Numbered from the stretch's first letter, positions 1 to 10,914 are shown. The stretch is DNA of 64,000 bases from Rhizobium halophilum (GCF_021648825.1 NZ_JAKJHS010000003.1:310001-374000); one strand, 5' to 3'. The notes: generated from the letters alone by a model not told the origin. Made by a program: numbers and translations.

Positions 1-140
1 ACCGCCGCCAGAAGCTTGGCTGCGGTGGCGCGGACCTCAAGCCCGGCCTTGTCGTCGTGAGCGGGTCGGGCAGGGGCCTTCGGTCGTTTGGCGGATGCTG
101 TGTGCTTGAACGGCTTCTTGTTCTTTTTAACTTGGTTCAA
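1..140 (-). CDS. rsmB: RsmB-like 16S rRNA cytosine methyltransferase, N-terminal fragment
   Basis: Only the first 46 or so codons are in the window; the gene runs off the left edge on the minus strand. The visible peptide starts with a lysine-rich tail and then [15 protein letters not shown], which resembles the start of the NusB-like RNA-binding domain of RsmB/Sun enzymes that methylate C967 of 16S rRNA. The proposed start is a TTG at 140-138 that overlaps the htpX stop codon, implying translational coupling with htpX. HtpX followed by RsmB is a common rhizobial order. The identification rests on a short stretch and on gene order, so the name is likely but not proven. Confidence 0.6.
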   Translation of the reverse strand, partial: MNQVKKNKKPFKHTASAKRPKAPARPAHDDKAGLEVRATAAKLLAA

Positions 141-1096
141 GACCAGGGTCCCTTGCGCGGCTCGGATGGGCCGCGTCCCCAGCCGGTATTAGGAACGGAG
201 CGCGCGGTGCGCGTGGATTTAGCAGCACGGAAGCCCTGCGTCGACCCGCCGCCGATTTCGCCAGACATCTGCTGCAGGGCGGCGATGCGGTTTTCCGTGT
301 TTGGATGGGTCGAGAACAGATTATCCATCCGCTCGCCGGACAGCGGATTGATGATGAACATGTGCGCCGTCGCAGGATTGCGCTCCGCGTCATCGTTATG
401 AATCACCTGCGCGGCACCGGCGATCTTGCCGAGCGCGGAGGCAAGCCACATCGGATTGCCGCAGATTTCCGCGCCCCGCCGGTCGGCGGAGTATTCCCGG
501 GTCCGGCTGATCGCCATCTGCACAAGCATGGCAGCCAGCGGCGCAACGATCATCGCGACAAGCACGCCGACGAATCCGAGCGGATTGTTGTTGTCGCGAT
601 TGCCGCCGAAGAAGAAGGCGAAGTTTCCGAGCATGGAGATCGCACCCGCGAGCGTCGCCGTGATCGTCATCGTCAGCGTGTCGCGGTTCTGGATATGCGC
701 GAGCTCATGCGCCATCACCCCCGCCACCTCCTCCGGCGTCAGCCGCTGGAGAAGTCCCGTGGAGGCCGCGACGGCCGCGTTCTCCGGATTGCGGCCGGTG
801 GCGAAGGCGTTCGGTTGCGGGTTATCATAGACATAGACCTTCGGCATCGGCAGCCCGGCATTGGCGGAAAGCCGCCGCATCATCTGGTGGAGCTCCGGCG
901 CATTCGTTTCGTCCACCGGCTGCGCCCGGTAGGCCGACAGCACCATCTTGTCGGAATTCCAGTAGGAGAAGAGGTTCATGCCGGCAGCAAAGACGAGCGC
1001 AATCATCATGCCGGCGCGGCCCCCGATCAGAAATCCGACGCCCATGAACAGGGCCGTCATGAAAGCAAGAAGCATGGCGGTACGAACTGAGTTCAT
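137..1096 (-). CDS. htpX: HtpX, membrane zinc metalloprotease (M48B)
   Basis: A 319-residue integral membrane protease that degrades misfolded inner-membrane proteins. The catalytic zinc motif HELAH lies at residues 130-134, followed by the asparagine/aspartate-rich QNRDT typical of HtpX. Two hydrophobic segments occupy residues 7-42 at the N-terminus and another pair lies after the HEXXH helix, around residues 145-190. I chose the ATG at 1096, which starts [10 protein letters not shown], rather than the upstream ATG at 1159, because HtpX proteins begin directly with the first membrane segment. The tail beyond about residue 285 is a low-complexity basic extension. Its stop codon overlaps the start of the rsmB-like gene. 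Confidence 0.95.
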   Translation of the reverse strand: MNSVRTAMLLAFMTALFMGVGFLIGGRAGMMIALVFAAGMNLFSYWNSDKMVLSAYRAQPVDETNAPELHQMMRRLSANAGLPMPKVYVYDNPQPNAFATGRNPENAAVAASTGLLQRLTPEEVAGVMAHELAHIQNRDTLTMTITATLAGAISMLGNFAFFFGGNRDNNNPLGFVGVLVAMIVAPLAAMLVQMAISRTREYSADRRGAEICGNPMWLASALGKIAGAAQVIHNDDAERNPATAHMFIINPLSGERMDNLFSTHPNTENRIAALQQMSGEIGGGSTQGFRAAKSTRTARSVPNTGWGRGPSEPRKGPWS

Positions 1097-1189
1097 CGTC
1101 GGTCTCCAAATGGCTTTATTGCCGGAGTTGAACGCCCTATGATGTGGTCTATCGACCATTTCTTTTCAATATTCCGCACGGCGGAGTGA

Positions 1190-1411
1190 ATGATGCAGAA
1201 CCCCGACAACGACAACAGCCACATTGCAGAAGACGAGTCGGCAGCTAAGAAACCGCTTTCGCCGGCGGCCAAACGCGCTCTGGAGGAAGCGGAGCAGCGC
1301 CGGCAGGCCGAAAAGCAACAAGCGATGCCAGCAGAGATAGGAGGTCGCGGCGGCGCCGACCCGGCCCGCTTCGGCGACTGGGAGATCAACGGCCGCGCCA
1401 TCGACTTCTAG
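1190..1411 (+). CDS. DUF1674 / SDHAF4-like small protein
   Basis: A 73-residue protein with an acidic, alanine-rich N-terminal half and a conserved C-terminal signature GGADPARFGDWEINGRAIDF. That ending (GDWE followed by G-x-x-x-DF) is the hallmark of DUF1674, the family of the mitochondrial succinate dehydrogenase assembly factor 4. In mitochondria SDHAF4 binds the flavinylated SDHA subunit; the same role here is an inference. It is transcribed away from htpX, from a short 93-bp shared upstream region. The first two codons are both ATG (1190 and 1193), so the exact start could be either. Confidence 0.85.
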   Translation: MMQNPDNDNSHIAEDESAAKKPLSPAAKRALEEAEQRRQAEKQQAMPAEIGGRGGADPARFGDWEINGRAIDF

Positions 1412-1438
1412 AGGCTGAAAATCCTATTGACTCGTCGC

Positions 1439-1903
1439 ATGAAAAGGAATTTATTCCTCTTCATGCGAATCACGGTCATCCTCATTTCGGTATTTTTCGG
1501 CGCCGGCAATGCGCAAGCCGCCGCACGCGACGAAATCTCCGGTCCCGTAGAGGCCGAAATCCTTCGCGTCATTGACGGCGACACGGTGCTCGTGGAGGCG
1601 CGTCCCTGGCCGCAGCAAAAGGTCGAGGTCTATGTCCGCATTCGCGGCATCGACACGCCGGAGATGAAATCGTCCTGCCAAAGCGAACGCGATGCGGCGC
1701 AGGCGGCGCGTCAGGCGCTGGAGCTTCTCGCAGCGTCATCATCAACCGTGAAGCTCAGCCGAATTAGCGGTGACAAGTATTTTGGTCGCGTCGTGGCGGA
1801 TGTTACTTTGGCCGGAGGCGAGCAGCCGGCAGAGCATTTACTGCTCGCAGGACTTGCAGTGAGCTATGACGGAGGCCGGAAGGCCAAGCAGAACTGCAGA
1901 TAG
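1439..1903 (+). CDS. Secreted thermonuclease-like (SNase) protein
   Basis: A 154-residue protein with an N-terminal signal peptide (MKRNLFLFMRITVILISVFF, ending near AQA at about residue 27) followed by one staphylococcal-nuclease fold. Seen in the domain: VIDGDTVLV, RIRGIDTPEM (the TPE motif of the active site) and DKYFGRVVADV, whose arginine matches the second catalytic arginine of SNase. It is probably exported to the periplasm and cleaves nucleic acid or acts as an SNase-fold binding protein. I chose the ATG at 1439; a TTG at 1427 is in frame. The C-terminal KQNC is short and free of a second domain. Confidence 0.85.
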   Translation: MKRNLFLFMRITVILISVFFGAGNAQAAARDEISGPVEAEILRVIDGDTVLVEARPWPQQKVEVYVRIRGIDTPEMKSSCQSERDAAQAARQALELLAASSSTVKLSRISGDKYFGRVVADVTLAGGEQPAEHLLLAGLAVSYDGGRKAKQNCR

Positions 1904-1915
1904 CGTGAAGAGATC

Positions 1916-1943
1916 GGGGCCGCCTCCCGTCGGAAGCGGCCCC
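1916..1943. terminator. Hairpin between convergent nuclease gene and acs
   Basis: An 8-bp perfect inverted repeat (GGGGCCGC at 1916-1923 and GCGGCCCC at 1936-1943) lies between two genes that converge. There is no clear T-tract on either side, so termination may be weak or factor-assisted. Confidence 0.45.
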
Positions 1944-1952
1944 GGAACTCGA

Positions 1953-3905
1953 TCAACCAGCCTTGTTTTGCCGGTTTTCGATCAAGTCGTCGACGACGCC
2001 TGGATCGGCGAGCGTCGAGATGTCACCCAGCGCCCCAAAATCGTCTTCCGCGATCTTGCGCAGGATGCGCCGCATGATCTTGCCGGAGCGGGTCTTCGGC
2101 AGGCCCGGCGCGAACTGGATCTTGTCGGGCGTCGCGATCGGGCCAATTTCGGTTCGGACATGCTTGATCAGCTCCTGGCGAAGCGCATCGTCGCCCTCAT
2201 TGCCGGACATCAATGTCACATAGCAGTAGATGCCCTGTCCCTTGACGTTGTGCGGGTAACCAACAACCGCGGCCTCGGAGACCAGGTCGTGCGAGACGAG
2301 CGCCGATTCGACCTCCGCCGTACCGAGCCGGTGACCCGAAACGTTGAGAACATCGTCCACGCGACCGGTGATCCAGTAGTAGCCGTCTTCGTCGCGGCGG
2401 CACCCGTCGCCGGTGAAGTACTTGCCCTTGTAGGTGGAGAAATAGGTCTGAATGAAGCGCTCGTGGTCGCCATAGACCGTCCGCATCTGCCCGGGCCAGG
2501 AATCGGCAATGCAGAGGTTACCGTCAGCCGGCCCTTCAAGTACGTTTCCGTCGTTGTCGACCAGCTGCGGCTTGACGCCGAAGAACGGCACGGTTGCGGA
2601 GCCCGGCTTCAGGTCCGTCGCCCCCGGCAGCGGCGTGATCATGTGGCCACCCGTTTCCGTTTGCCACCAGGTGTCGATCACGGGGCAGCGGCTGTCGCCC
2701 ACGACCTTGTAGTACCACTCCCAGGCTTCCGGATTGATCGGCTCGCCGACAGTGCCGAGCAGCCTAAGGCTAGAGCGCGAGGAGCGCTTCACGTATTCGT
2801 CTCCAGCCCCCATCAACGAGCGGATCGCCGTCGGTGCGGTGTAGAAGATGTTGACCTTGTGCTTGTCGATCACCTCCCAGAATCGCCCCTGGTCGGGGAA
2901 GTTCGGCACCCCCTCGAACATCAGCGAGGTCGCACAGTTCGCCAGTGGACCGTAGACGATGTAGGAGTGACCGGTCACCCAGCCGACATCCGCGGTACAC
3001 CAGTAGACGTCCCCATCGTGATAGTCGAAGACATATTCATGGGTCATCGCTGCGTAGACGAGGTAGCCCCCGGTCGTGTGCAGCACACCCTTCGGTTTGC
3101 CCGTGGACCCCGAGGTGTAGAGAATGAACAGCGGGTCCTCCGCCTTCATCTTCACCGGTTCGCAATGGCCCTTAACGCTGGCGATCTCCTGGTGATACCA
3201 GAGGTCGCGGCCAGGCGCCCAATTCACCTTGCCGCCGGTCCGCCGGACGACGAGCACGTTGTTGACGGTCGCATACTGGCGCGCGGCGATATGGATCGCC
3301 TTGTCTGTGTTCTCTTTGAGCGGTACCGGCTTGCCGCCGCGCACGCCCTCGTCACAGGTGATCACGAAGCAGGACTGGCAGTCGACGATACGGCCGGCCA
3401 GCGCTTCCGGTGAGAACCCGCCGAACACGACGGAATGTACCGCGCCGATACGCGCGCAAGCCAGCATCGCATAGGCCGCTTCCGGGATCATCGGCATGTA
3501 GATCGTGACACGGTCGCCCTTCTTGACCCCGTGCTTCTTCAGGACATTCGCCAGCCGGCAGACCTGATCATAGAGCTGGTTGTAGGTGATCTTCTTGTCG
3601 ATGTAGGGATTGTCGCCTTCCCAGATCAGCGCGGTGCGCTCACCATGGGTCTTCAGGTGGCGGTCGATACAATTGTAGGAGACGTTGGTCAGTCCATCCT
3701 CGAACCACTTGATCGAGACCTTGCCCCTGAAGGAGGTGTTCTTGACCTTTGTGTATGGCTTGAACCAGTCGATCCGCTTGCCGTGCTTGCCCCAGAACTT
3801 GTCGGGATCTTCGATGCTCTCTTCGTACCACTTCTCGTATTTGTCCTTGTCGATCAGCGCCATGCTCTTGGTGGCACGTGACACAGGATAAACCTTCTCG
3901 GACAT
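1953..3905 (-). CDS. acs: Acetyl-CoA synthetase (AMP-forming)
   Basis: A 650-residue enzyme that converts acetate, ATP and CoA to acetyl-CoA in the cytoplasm. Length and motifs match AcsA throughout: [11 protein letters not shown] (ATP/AMP loop), [24 protein letters not shown] (hinge) and [11 protein letters not shown], whose lysine is the acetylation-controlled catalytic residue. The start is the ATG at 3905, preceded by GGGAGGAGACC, a strong ribosome binding site; an in-frame ATG at 3941 has no such site. It stands alone, divergent from the DUF1013 regulator across 219 bp. Confidence 0.97.
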   Translation of the reverse strand: MSEKVYPVSRATKSMALIDKDKYEKWYEESIEDPDKFWGKHGKRIDWFKPYTKVKNTSFRGKVSIKWFEDGLTNVSYNCIDRHLKTHGERTALIWEGDNPYIDKKITYNQLYDQVCRLANVLKKHGVKKGDRVTIYMPMIPEAAYAMLACARIGAVHSVVFGGFSPEALAGRIVDCQSCFVITCDEGVRGGKPVPLKENTDKAIHIAARQYATVNNVLVVRRTGGKVNWAPGRDLWYHQEIASVKGHCEPVKMKAEDPLFILYTSGSTGKPKGVLHTTGGYLVYAAMTHEYVFDYHDGDVYWCTADVGWVTGHSYIVYGPLANCATSLMFEGVPNFPDQGRFWEVIDKHKVNIFYTAPTAIRSLMGAGDEYVKRSSRSSLRLLGTVGEPINPEAWEWYYKVVGDSRCPVIDTWWQTETGGHMITPLPGATDLKPGSATVPFFGVKPQLVDNDGNVLEGPADGNLCIADSWPGQMRTVYGDHERFIQTYFSTYKGKYFTGDGCRRDEDGYYWITGRVDDVLNVSGHRLGTAEVESALVSHDLVSEAAVVGYPHNVKGQGIYCYVTLMSGNEGDDALRQELIKHVRTEIGPIATPDKIQFAPGLPKTRSGKIMRRILRKIAEDDFGALGDISTLADPGVVDDLIENRQNKAG

Positions 3906-4124
3906 GGTCTCCTCCCCACTACGTCGCGAAAACCGGACCATAGGATCCGGATCATGATCTCTTCATATCAGGTGAAACCGGACCATCAATTAGACAAATG
4001 GTTCATGCTGCGCGATATTTGCAATCCGACCAATTTCCGGTTATAGACGCGTCGAAATCCCGGAAATAGTGGTTAATACCCACGGCCCGCGACACCGGCG
4101 CGGACGGACAGAGGAACTATATCC

Positions 4125-4835
4125 ATGGCTCAACAATTGCTCATGCCGAAGGCGACGGCGGTGTGGCTGGTCGACAACACGGCACTCTCCTTCGACCAGA
4201 TCGCACAGTTCTGCAAGCTACACCCCCTGGAAGTGAAGGCGATCGCTGACGGCGAGGCCGCCCAAGGGATCAAAGGTCTTGACCCTATTGCCACGGGTCA
4301 GCTTTCGCGTGACGAGATCCAGCGCGGCGAAAAGGACGTGAATCATAAGCTGAAGCTGCAAGAGCCAAAAGTTCGCGTTCCGGAATCCAAGCGCCGCGGC
4401 CCCCGCTACACGCCGGTCTCCAAGCGCCAGGACCGTCCGAACGCAATCCTCTGGCTTGTCCGCAACCATCCGGAACTCAAGGACGCGCAGATCTCGCGAC
4501 TCGTCGGCACCACCAAGTCGACAATCGAGCAGATCCGCGACCGGACCCACTGGAACTCTGCGAACCTGACGCCGATGGACCCGGTAACGCTTGGCCTGTG
4601 CAGCCAGATCGATCTGGACCTGGAAGTCGAGAGGGCCTCCAAGGGCCGTCCGTTGCCGACCATGGAAGAAGCGGGGGCCACGCTTCAGTCTGCCACAGAG
4701 ACAGAGAACCTCGGCTTCGACTACCGTAGCGAGCGCGAGGAAGAAAAGGAGATGGATGCCGACGCCGTCTTCGCCAAGCTGAGCTCCTTGAAGTCCACGC
4801 CACGCGACGAGGACGATGAAGACAGCCGCTATTGA
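4125..4835 (+). CDS. DUF1013 (TrcR-type) cell-cycle transcriptional regulator
   Basis: A 236-residue alphaproteobacterial protein. The sequence shows MPKATAVWLVDNTALSFDQIAQFC at the N-terminus, a basic linker (KRRGPRYTPVSKRQDRPNAI) and a second helix-turn-helix-like part (LKDAQISRLVGTTKSTIEQI), then an acidic tail. This is the DUF1013 family, which I recall as named TrcR after work on a cell-cycle regulator in alphaproteobacteria; the name is from memory and the DNA-binding role is family knowledge. It is monocistronic, divergent from acs, and ends in a strong intrinsic terminator 27 bp after its stop. Confidence 0.85.
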   Translation: MAQQLLMPKATAVWLVDNTALSFDQIAQFCKLHPLEVKAIADGEAAQGIKGLDPIATGQLSRDEIQRGEKDVNHKLKLQEPKVRVPESKRRGPRYTPVSKRQDRPNAILWLVRNHPELKDAQISRLVGTTKSTIEQIRDRTHWNSANLTPMDPVTLGLCSQIDLDLEVERASKGRPLPTMEEAGATLQSATETENLGFDYRSEREEEKEMDADAVFAKLSSLKSTPRDEDDEDSRY

Positions 4836-4861
4836 GCGGCCGAGACATCTACAGATGCAGG

Positions 4862-4886
4862 CCCCGGCTAAAGGCCGGGGTTTTTC
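4862..4886 (+). terminator. Intrinsic terminator of the DUF1013 gene
   Basis: CCCCGGC and GCCGGGG form a seven-base-pair stem around a five-base loop, followed at once by TTTTTC. It also separates this gene from the convergent prpE, whose stop is only a few bases further on. Confidence 0.9.
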
Positions 4887-4889
4887 GTT

Positions 4890-6827
4890 TCAGGCACTTT
4901 CTTTGACGCCACCTGGCGCACAAGCGTTGCCGCGCCGTTGCAGGATCTCGAGGATCTCATCGAGGATAGCCGGATCATCGATCGTTGGCGGCATGGTCCA
5001 CGCCATTCCATCGGCGATCTTCTGCATGGTACCGCGCAGGATTTTGCCGGAGCGTGTCTTGGGTAGGCGCTTCACCACCATCACCATCCGAAAGGCCGCG
5101 ACAGGCCCTATCTCGCTGCGCACCAGATCCACCACTTCCCGCTCGATGGCCGCTTCATCGCGGGAAATGCGGTTCTTCAGCACCACGAATCCACACGGTA
5201 CCTGACCCTTCAAAGGATCGGCCACGCCGATGACCGCGCATTCGGCGACATCCGGATGCATGGCACAGACCTCTTCCATTGCACCGGTGGAGAGACGGTG
5301 GCCAGCGCAGTTGATGATGTCGTCGGTTCGCGCCATCACCGAGATATAGCCCTCCTCGTCCATCACGCCGGCATCTGCGGTCTTGTAGTAGCCTGGGAAC
5401 TCAGTGAGGCAAGCCTGCCGGAAGCGGTCGTCCGCATTCCAGAAGCTGACAAGGCATCCCGGCGGCAACGGCAGCTTCACCACGATGTTGCCGAGCATTC
5501 CCCGTGGCACCGGTTGGCCCTCGTCGTCGAGGACATCCACCGCATAGCCTGGCATCGGATGCGTCGGCGAGCCGGCCTTGAAAGGCAGGAGGCCGAGACC
5601 AAGCGGATTGGCAACCATAGGCCAGCCCGTTTCCGTTTGCCACCAGTGATCAATAACGGGCACCTGTAGTACCCGCTCGGCCCACTTCAGTGTTTCGGGA
5701 TCGGCCCTCTCTCCCGCTAGAAACAAAGCCTGTAGCCCCGAAAGATCCTGGTTGCGAACCAGATCACCCTCCGGATCGTCGCGCCGGATCGCACGGAACG
5801 CCGTCGGCGCCGTGAACAGCACCTTCACGTTGTAGTCGGAGATCACCCGCCAGAAAGTGCCTGCGTCCGGTGTGCCAACTGGCTTGCCCTCGAAGAGGAT
5901 CGTCGCATTGCCGGCGAGAAGGGGCGCATAGACGATATAGGAATGGCCGACCACCCAGCCGATATCGGAGGCAGCCCAGAACACATCCCCTGGCTTCACA
6001 CCATAAACGTTTTGCATCGTCCAATGGAGCGCCACCATATGTCCCCCGTTGTCGCGCACCACCCCTTTCGGCTGCCCCGTAGTTCCCGACGTATAGAGGA
6101 TGTAGAGCGGATCGGTCGCAGCGACGGACGCGCATTCCACCACGGTCCCGTTGATCTTCTCGGCCTCCACGGCTTGGCGGAAATCCACGTCGCCATGTTC
6201 GTAACGCAGTGGCGCATGCAGTTCGTCCCGCTGCAGGATCAGGCAAACGTCCGGTTTCGTCTTCGCCATATCGATGGCGTGGTCGAGCAGGGGCTTGTAA
6301 GGCACGACTTTGCCCGGCTCCAGGCCACAACTGGCACTGATCACCACTTTGGCGCAGCAGTCATCGATGCGGGTTGCAAGTTCATGGGCTGCGAAGCCGC
6401 CGAAGACGACGGAGTGGACGGCACCGAGTCGTGCGCAAGCGAGCATGGAAAACACGGCCTCTGGAACCATCGGCATGTAGATGATTACCCGGTCGCCCTT
6501 GCCGACGCCGTGGTTGCGCAGAACCGCCGCAATCGCCTGCACTTCAGCCAGCGCCTCGTCATAGGTGAAGCGAGCTTTCGCACCATTCATCGCGCTGTCG
6601 AAAATCAATGCCAACTGGCCTCCGCGACCTTGTTTCACGTGGCGGTCGAGGCAGTTGAAGCATGTGTTTGTCTCGCCTCCGACAAACCAGCGCCCATAGA
6701 CGCCTTGATCACCGTCGAAGACTTTGTCGATCGTCTTGAACCATGTAAGACCGTCGGCGGCATTCCGCCAGAACGCCTCGGGATCGTCCTGCCATTCGGC
6801 ATAGACCTCAAAGTATTTGCTCGGCAT
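4890..6827 (-). CDS. prpE: Propionyl-CoA synthetase-like acyl-CoA synthetase
   Basis: A 645-residue AMP-forming acyl-CoA synthetase related to Acs. It carries YTSGTTGQPKG, HWWQTETGWPMV, ARTDDIINCAGHRLSTG and [11 protein letters not shown]. The ASCGLEPGKVVPYKPLLD segment and the YFEVYAEWQDDPEAFW start are typical of PrpE/ACSS3 rather than Acs, so propionate is the likeliest substrate; other short acids are possible. I chose the ATG at 6827, which has GGGAGGAGCAG just upstream, over the ATG at 6857. With acs at 1.9 kb it gives two short-acid activating enzymes in 5 kb. No methylcitrate-cycle genes are next to it. Confidence 0.88.
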   Translation of the reverse strand: MPSKYFEVYAEWQDDPEAFWRNAADGLTWFKTIDKVFDGDQGVYGRWFVGGETNTCFNCLDRHVKQGRGGQLALIFDSAMNGAKARFTYDEALAEVQAIAAVLRNHGVGKGDRVIIYMPMVPEAVFSMLACARLGAVHSVVFGGFAAHELATRIDDCCAKVVISASCGLEPGKVVPYKPLLDHAIDMAKTKPDVCLILQRDELHAPLRYEHGDVDFRQAVEAEKINGTVVECASVAATDPLYILYTSGTTGQPKGVVRDNGGHMVALHWTMQNVYGVKPGDVFWAASDIGWVVGHSYIVYAPLLAGNATILFEGKPVGTPDAGTFWRVISDYNVKVLFTAPTAFRAIRRDDPEGDLVRNQDLSGLQALFLAGERADPETLKWAERVLQVPVIDHWWQTETGWPMVANPLGLGLLPFKAGSPTHPMPGYAVDVLDDEGQPVPRGMLGNIVVKLPLPPGCLVSFWNADDRFRQACLTEFPGYYKTADAGVMDEEGYISVMARTDDIINCAGHRLSTGAMEEVCAMHPDVAECAVIGVADPLKGQVPCGFVVLKNRISRDEAAIEREVVDLVRSEIGPVAAFRMVMVVKRLPKTRSGKILRGTMQKIADGMAWTMPPTIDDPAILDEILEILQRRGNACAPGGVKESA

Positions 6828-6917
6828 CTGCTCCTCCCAAAGTCCCAGCGCAGCCATGAGACAGTCTTAGGATGAGGCAGTTTGGCCTGGAAAGCCAGAC
6901 TTAAGGGCTAGGCGGAG

Positions 6918-7577
6918 CTAGCGTTTGCCAAAGATGGCGGAGCCGACACGGACACTGGTGGCGCCGAACTCAATGGCTGTCTCGAAATCGCCGGACATAC
7001 CCATGGAGAGCTTGTCCAACCCGCATTCCATGGCGAGCTTCGCCAACAGGGCGAAATGCGGCCCCGGATTCTCTTCTGCCGGCGGAATGCACATCAGTCC
7101 CTCGATGGAGAGACCGAGTTCGTCGCGGCACATACTGACGAAGTCACAGGTCTCCTTCGGCGCAATCCCCGCCTTCTGCGGCTCAAGGCCCGTATTCACC
7201 TGGACATAAAGTCGTGGCGTCCGGCCCTGTTTTCTCATCTCGTCCGCCAGGACGCGGGCGATCTTCTCCCTGTCGACTGTCTCGATTACATCGAAAAGAG
7301 CCACTGCATCCGCTGCCTTGTTCGACTGCAGAGGCCCGATCAGGTGCAGTTCGACGGCGGGAAATTCATCCTTCAACACCGGCCATTTGTTCTGGCTCTC
7401 CTGCACCCTGTTCTCGCCGAATACCCGTTGGCCCGCCTGGATAACCGGCCGGATGGTGTCTGCATCGAAGGTCTTAGACACCGTGACTAGGGTCACCGAA
7501 CCGGCTGATCGACCCCCTCTCCGTTCCGCTGCCGCCACGCGTCCGCGAACCTCCGCCAATCTTTGCTCGACAGTCAT
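6918..7577 (-). CDS. YggS / PLPBP family pyridoxal-phosphate-binding protein
   Basis: A 219-residue single-domain PLP-binding protein of the YggS/PROSC family, which keeps free PLP and amino-acid pools in balance and has no known catalytic reaction. The PLP lysine sits in VTVSKTFDADT near residue 35; the family signature GLMCIPPAEEN and LSMGMSGDFETAIEFGAT close the barrel. It is divergent from leuS across 165 bp, a common arrangement in rhizobia. Confidence 0.95.
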   Translation of the reverse strand: MTVEQRLAEVRGRVAAAERRGGRSAGSVTLVTVSKTFDADTIRPVIQAGQRVFGENRVQESQNKWPVLKDEFPAVELHLIGPLQSNKAADAVALFDVIETVDREKIARVLADEMRKQGRTPRLYVQVNTGLEPQKAGIAPKETCDFVSMCRDELGLSIEGLMCIPPAEENPGPHFALLAKLAMECGLDKLSMGMSGDFETAIEFGATSVRVGSAIFGKR

Positions 7578-7742
7578 GACATCCTTCCTTCGAAATCAGG
7601 TGATGGCTTACCCGTCCGGACGCGACGTGCCAAGTCGGCTTCCGCCGCAAGCGATTCTCCTTGGCCCTGTAAAACTTGACGCTTGAAGCCATTCATGGTG
7701 AAGGTCTGCGCAATCTTTTCAAGCATTCCCGGATAAATCGAA

Positions 7743-10373
7743 ATGGCGAGTGAACGTTACAATCCGCGTGAGGTCGAGCCACGCTGGCAGCAGAAGTGGG
7801 CGGAGGCCAAAGCCTTCGAAACGGACAACTCGGATCCACGTGAGAAGTACTACGTCCTCGAGATGTTCCCGTATCCATCCGGCCGGATCCACATGGGCCA
7901 CGTTCGCAACTATGCCATGGGCGACGTGGTGGCACGCTACAAACGGGCACGGGGTTATAACGTTCTCCATCCGATGGGGTGGGACGCCTTCGGCATGCCA
8001 GCGGAAAATGCCGCGCGCGACAACAAGGTTCATCCCAAGGAGTGGACCTACCAGAACATTGCTTCGATGAAGGCGCAGCTGAAGGCCATGGGTTTGTCCC
8101 TCGACTGGTCGCGCGAGTTCGCCACCTGCGATGTGGATTACTACCACCGCCAGCAGCACCTCTTCCTCGACATGATGGAAAAGGGCCTCGTTTACCGCAA
8201 GCAGTCCAAGGTGAATTGGGACCCGGTGGATCAGACGGTGCTCGCCAACGAGCAGGTCATCGATGGCCGCGGCTGGCGCTCCGGCGCCCTGGTGGAACAG
8301 CGAGACCTGGTGCAGTGGTTCTTCAAGATCACCGACTTCAGCCAGGACCTGCTCGACTCTCTGAATACGCTCGACCAGTGGCCGGAAAAGGTCCGGCTCA
8401 TGCAGAAGAACTGGATCGGACGCTCCGAAGGCATGACGATCCGCTGGGAGATCGTGGCCGAGACTGCGCCGACAGGCCAGAGCGAGGTGACGGTCTATAC
8501 GACGCGCCCCGACACGCTCTTCGGCGCCTCCTTCCTGGCCATCGCGGCGGACCATCCGCTGGCAAAGGAAGCCGCCGCGAAGAACCCGGAAGTCGATGCA
8601 TTCTGCGAAGAGTGCCGCCACCAGGGTACCTCGCTGGCTGCCTTGGAAACGGCCGAGAAGAAGGGCATGGACACCGGAATCCGCGTTCGGCACCCTCTTG
8701 ATCCGGACTGGGAACTGCCGGTGTATGTGGCCAACTTCGTGCTGATGGATTACGGCACCGGCGCAATCTTCGGCTGCCCTTCCGGGGATCAGCGCGATCT
8801 TGATTTCGCCCGCAAATACGATCTTCCGGTGGTCCCAGTGGTGATGCCGGCCGACGCCGATGCACAGAGTTTCGTGATCGGAGACACCGCCTATGACGGT
8901 GACGGCGTGATGATCAATTCCCGCTTCCTGGACGGCAAGTCCACCGAAGAAGCGTTTTCGCTCGTGGCCGACCGTCTTTCCGGCACGCTGCTCGGAAACA
9001 TGCCGCAGGGCGAGCGGAAGGTGAACTTCCGTCTGCGCGACTGGGGCATCTCGCGCCAGCGCTACTGGGGATGCCCCATCCCTGTGATCCATTGCGAGGT
9101 CTGTGGCGTGGTGCCGGTTCCGAAAAAGGACCTGCCCGTCAAGCTGCCGGACGACGTGACCTTCGACCAGCCGGGCAACCCGCTGGATCGGCACGCGAGC
9201 TGGCGCCACGTGAACTGCCCACAGTGCGGCGGGCAGGCTCGGCGTGAAACCGACACCATGGATACATTCGTGGACTCCAGCTGGTATTTCACCCGGTTCA
9301 CGGCACCTTGGGCGGAAGATCCCACGGATCCGAAGGCCGCCAATCATTGGCTGCCGGTCGATCAGTATATCGGCGGCATCGAGCACGCGATCCTGCACCT
9401 CCTCTACTCGCGCTTCTTCACCCGCGCCATGAAGGAGACCGGTCATGTCGACGTGAAGGAGCCCTTCAAGGGCCTCTTCACGCAGGGCATGGTCGTCCAC
9501 GAGACCTATCGCCGCGGCAGCGGCGCCAGTGGCGAATGGGTGTCACCAGCCGACATCCGAATAGAGGAGATCGAGGGAAAGCGTCGAGCGACCCTGCTCA
9601 GATCCGGCGAGGAGATAGCCATCGGATCGATCGAGAAGATGTCGAAGTCGAAGAAGAACGTGGTCGATCCGGATGACATCATCGCCTCCTATGGAGCTGA
9701 TACGGCTCGCTTCTTCGTCCTCTCCGACTCCCCACCGGACCGTGATGTCATCTGGTCTGAGGCTGGCGTCGAGGGAGCGCACCGCTTTACGCAGCGCCTG
9801 TGGCGCTTGATTTCGGAGGCAGCCGACAAGCTGGCCGCGGTGCAGCCGACTCCGGCTAAGGAAGGTGAGGCGCTTGTCATCTCCCAGATCGCGCACAAGA
9901 CGCTAAAGGCCGTGCAGGATGACTATGACCGTCTTGCTTTCAACAAAGCGGTGGCGCGCATCTACGAACTGGTCAATGCGCTGGCAGGGCCGCTTACCCG
10001 CGTTTCCGCAGGAGAAGGTGACACCGCTTTCCTCGCAGCCGTGCGTAATGCTGCAGAGATCGCCGTCCAGGTCGTTGCTCCGATGACTCCGCACCTTTCG
10101 GAGGAGTGCTGGACTGCGCTCGGCAATGAAGACCTTCTGGCCGAAACACGATGGCCGGCTTACGACCCAGCCCTTGTCGTGGAAAACGACGTGACGCTGC
10201 CGGTGCAGATCAACGGCAAGAAGCGCGCAGAATTGACAATCGCTCGCGACGCGTCGCAAAGTGATGTCGAAGCTGCGGTCCTCGGTCTGGACGCGGTCCG
10301 CGGCGTTCTGGACGGTCGGGCGCCAAAGAAGATAATCGTCGTCCCACAAAGGATCGTGAACATTGTCGTCTGA
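7743..10373 (+). CDS. leuS: Leucyl-tRNA synthetase
   Basis: An 876-residue class I synthetase that charges tRNA-Leu. The HIGH motif appears as HMGH in [20 protein letters not shown] and the KMSKS motif is intact in [15 protein letters not shown]. Between them lies the CP1 editing domain (around residues 225-425) and a leucine-specific zinc-region remnant, [15 protein letters not shown]. The length is normal for bacterial LeuRS. It heads a leuS-lptE-holA operon: lptE starts before leuS ends. Confidence 0.98.
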   Translation: MASERYNPREVEPRWQQKWAEAKAFETDNSDPREKYYVLEMFPYPSGRIHMGHVRNYAMGDVVARYKRARGYNVLHPMGWDAFGMPAENAARDNKVHPKEWTYQNIASMKAQLKAMGLSLDWSREFATCDVDYYHRQQHLFLDMMEKGLVYRKQSKVNWDPVDQTVLANEQVIDGRGWRSGALVEQRDLVQWFFKITDFSQDLLDSLNTLDQWPEKVRLMQKNWIGRSEGMTIRWEIVAETAPTGQSEVTVYTTRPDTLFGASFLAIAADHPLAKEAAAKNPEVDAFCEECRHQGTSLAALETAEKKGMDTGIRVRHPLDPDWELPVYVANFVLMDYGTGAIFGCPSGDQRDLDFARKYDLPVVPVVMPADADAQSFVIGDTAYDGDGVMINSRFLDGKSTEEAFSLVADRLSGTLLGNMPQGERKVNFRLRDWGISRQRYWGCPIPVIHCEVCGVVPVPKKDLPVKLPDDVTFDQPGNPLDRHASWRHVNCPQCGGQARRETDTMDTFVDSSWYFTRFTAPWAEDPTDPKAANHWLPVDQYIGGIEHAILHLLYSRFFTRAMKETGHVDVKEPFKGLFTQGMVVHETYRRGSGASGEWVSPADIRIEEIEGKRRATLLRSGEEIAIGSIEKMSKSKKNVVDPDDIIASYGADTARFFVLSDSPPDRDVIWSEAGVEGAHRFTQRLWRLISEAADKLAAVQPTPAKEGEALVISQIAHKTLKAVQDDYDRLAFNKAVARIYELVNALAGPLTRVSAGEGDTAFLAAVRNAAEIAVQVVAPMTPHLSEECWTALGNEDLLAETRWPAYDPALVVENDVTLPVQINGKKRAELTIARDASQSDVEAAVLGLDAVRGVLDGRAPKKIIVVPQRIVNIVV

Positions 10374-10914
10374 TGCCTCTCCCCGTTCGTCGCTGCTTCC
10401 GAGGCTGATGTTGGTCGTCGGCGCGGTAGCCTTCCTGAGCGCCTGTCAGGCTCGCCCCTTGTACTCGCAAACCTCCGGCACCGGCGCCAAGCTGGCCGAA
10501 ATAACGTTCGCCAAGGCAGATGATCGGGTCGAGCAAACCGTTCGCAACCACCTTATCTTCCTGACCTCAGGTGGCGAGGGAGACTCATTGCTACCGCAGT
10601 ATCAGGTCGGCTTCGAGGTAGTATCCTCTTACAACGACATCTTGGATGACGAGGACGCGGAGGGTCTCAAGCCAGGGCGGGTTATCCTTAGAGGGAGCTA
10701 TACCTTGGTGCGCATCAGTGATGGCTTACTTTTGAAGACCGGCAATCGCCATGTGACCTCACTGCTCGACGTCTCACAGCAAGAGTTTGCAGAATTGCGG
10801 GCAGTACGGGATGCCGAGGATAGGGCTGCAAGGGAGCTTGCAGAGATTATTCGCGCCGATCTCGCGATTGCACTTGCCCGAGAGCCGCAGCCTCAGGTGA
10901 CATGGCAGAAATAA
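10363..10914 (+). CDS. lptE: LptE-like LPS-assembly lipoprotein
   Basis: A 183-residue predicted lipoprotein. A hydrophobic signal segment ([14 protein letters not shown]) ends in the lipobox LSAC, placing the lipidated cysteine near residue 29. The rest has the beta-rich character and position (directly after leuS, before holA) of LptE, the outer-membrane partner of LptD in lipopolysaccharide export. The sequence family is divergent, so the name rests partly on gene order. The start I give is a TTG at 10363 that overlaps the leuS stop by eleven bases; an in-frame ATG at 10408 would shorten the signal peptide. Confidence 0.85.
   Translation: MSSDASPRSSLLPRLMLVVGAVAFLSACQARPLYSQTSGTGAKLAEITFAKADDRVEQTVRNHLIFLTSGGEGDSLLPQYQVGFEVVSSYNDILDDEDAEGLKPGRVILRGSYTLVRISDGLLLKTGNRHVTSLLDVSQQEFAELRAVRDAEDRAARELAEIIRADLAIALAREPQPQVTWQK

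Noticed and set aside
1866-3413. Long open frame on the plus strand opposite acs
   Set aside because: It is the mirror of a complete, strongly conserved acs gene; G/C-rich DNA keeps antisense frames open. No protein family is recognisable.
6631-6646. A parS-like half site TGTTTCACGTG within prpE
   Set aside because: The left 11 bases match, but the other five do not, and the bases encode ordinary family residues (RHVKQ). Without the second arm I do not count it as parS.
7719-9500. 593-codon open frame opposite leuS
   Set aside because: Antisense shadow of leuS with histidine/arginine-rich, non-family composition and no ribosome site.
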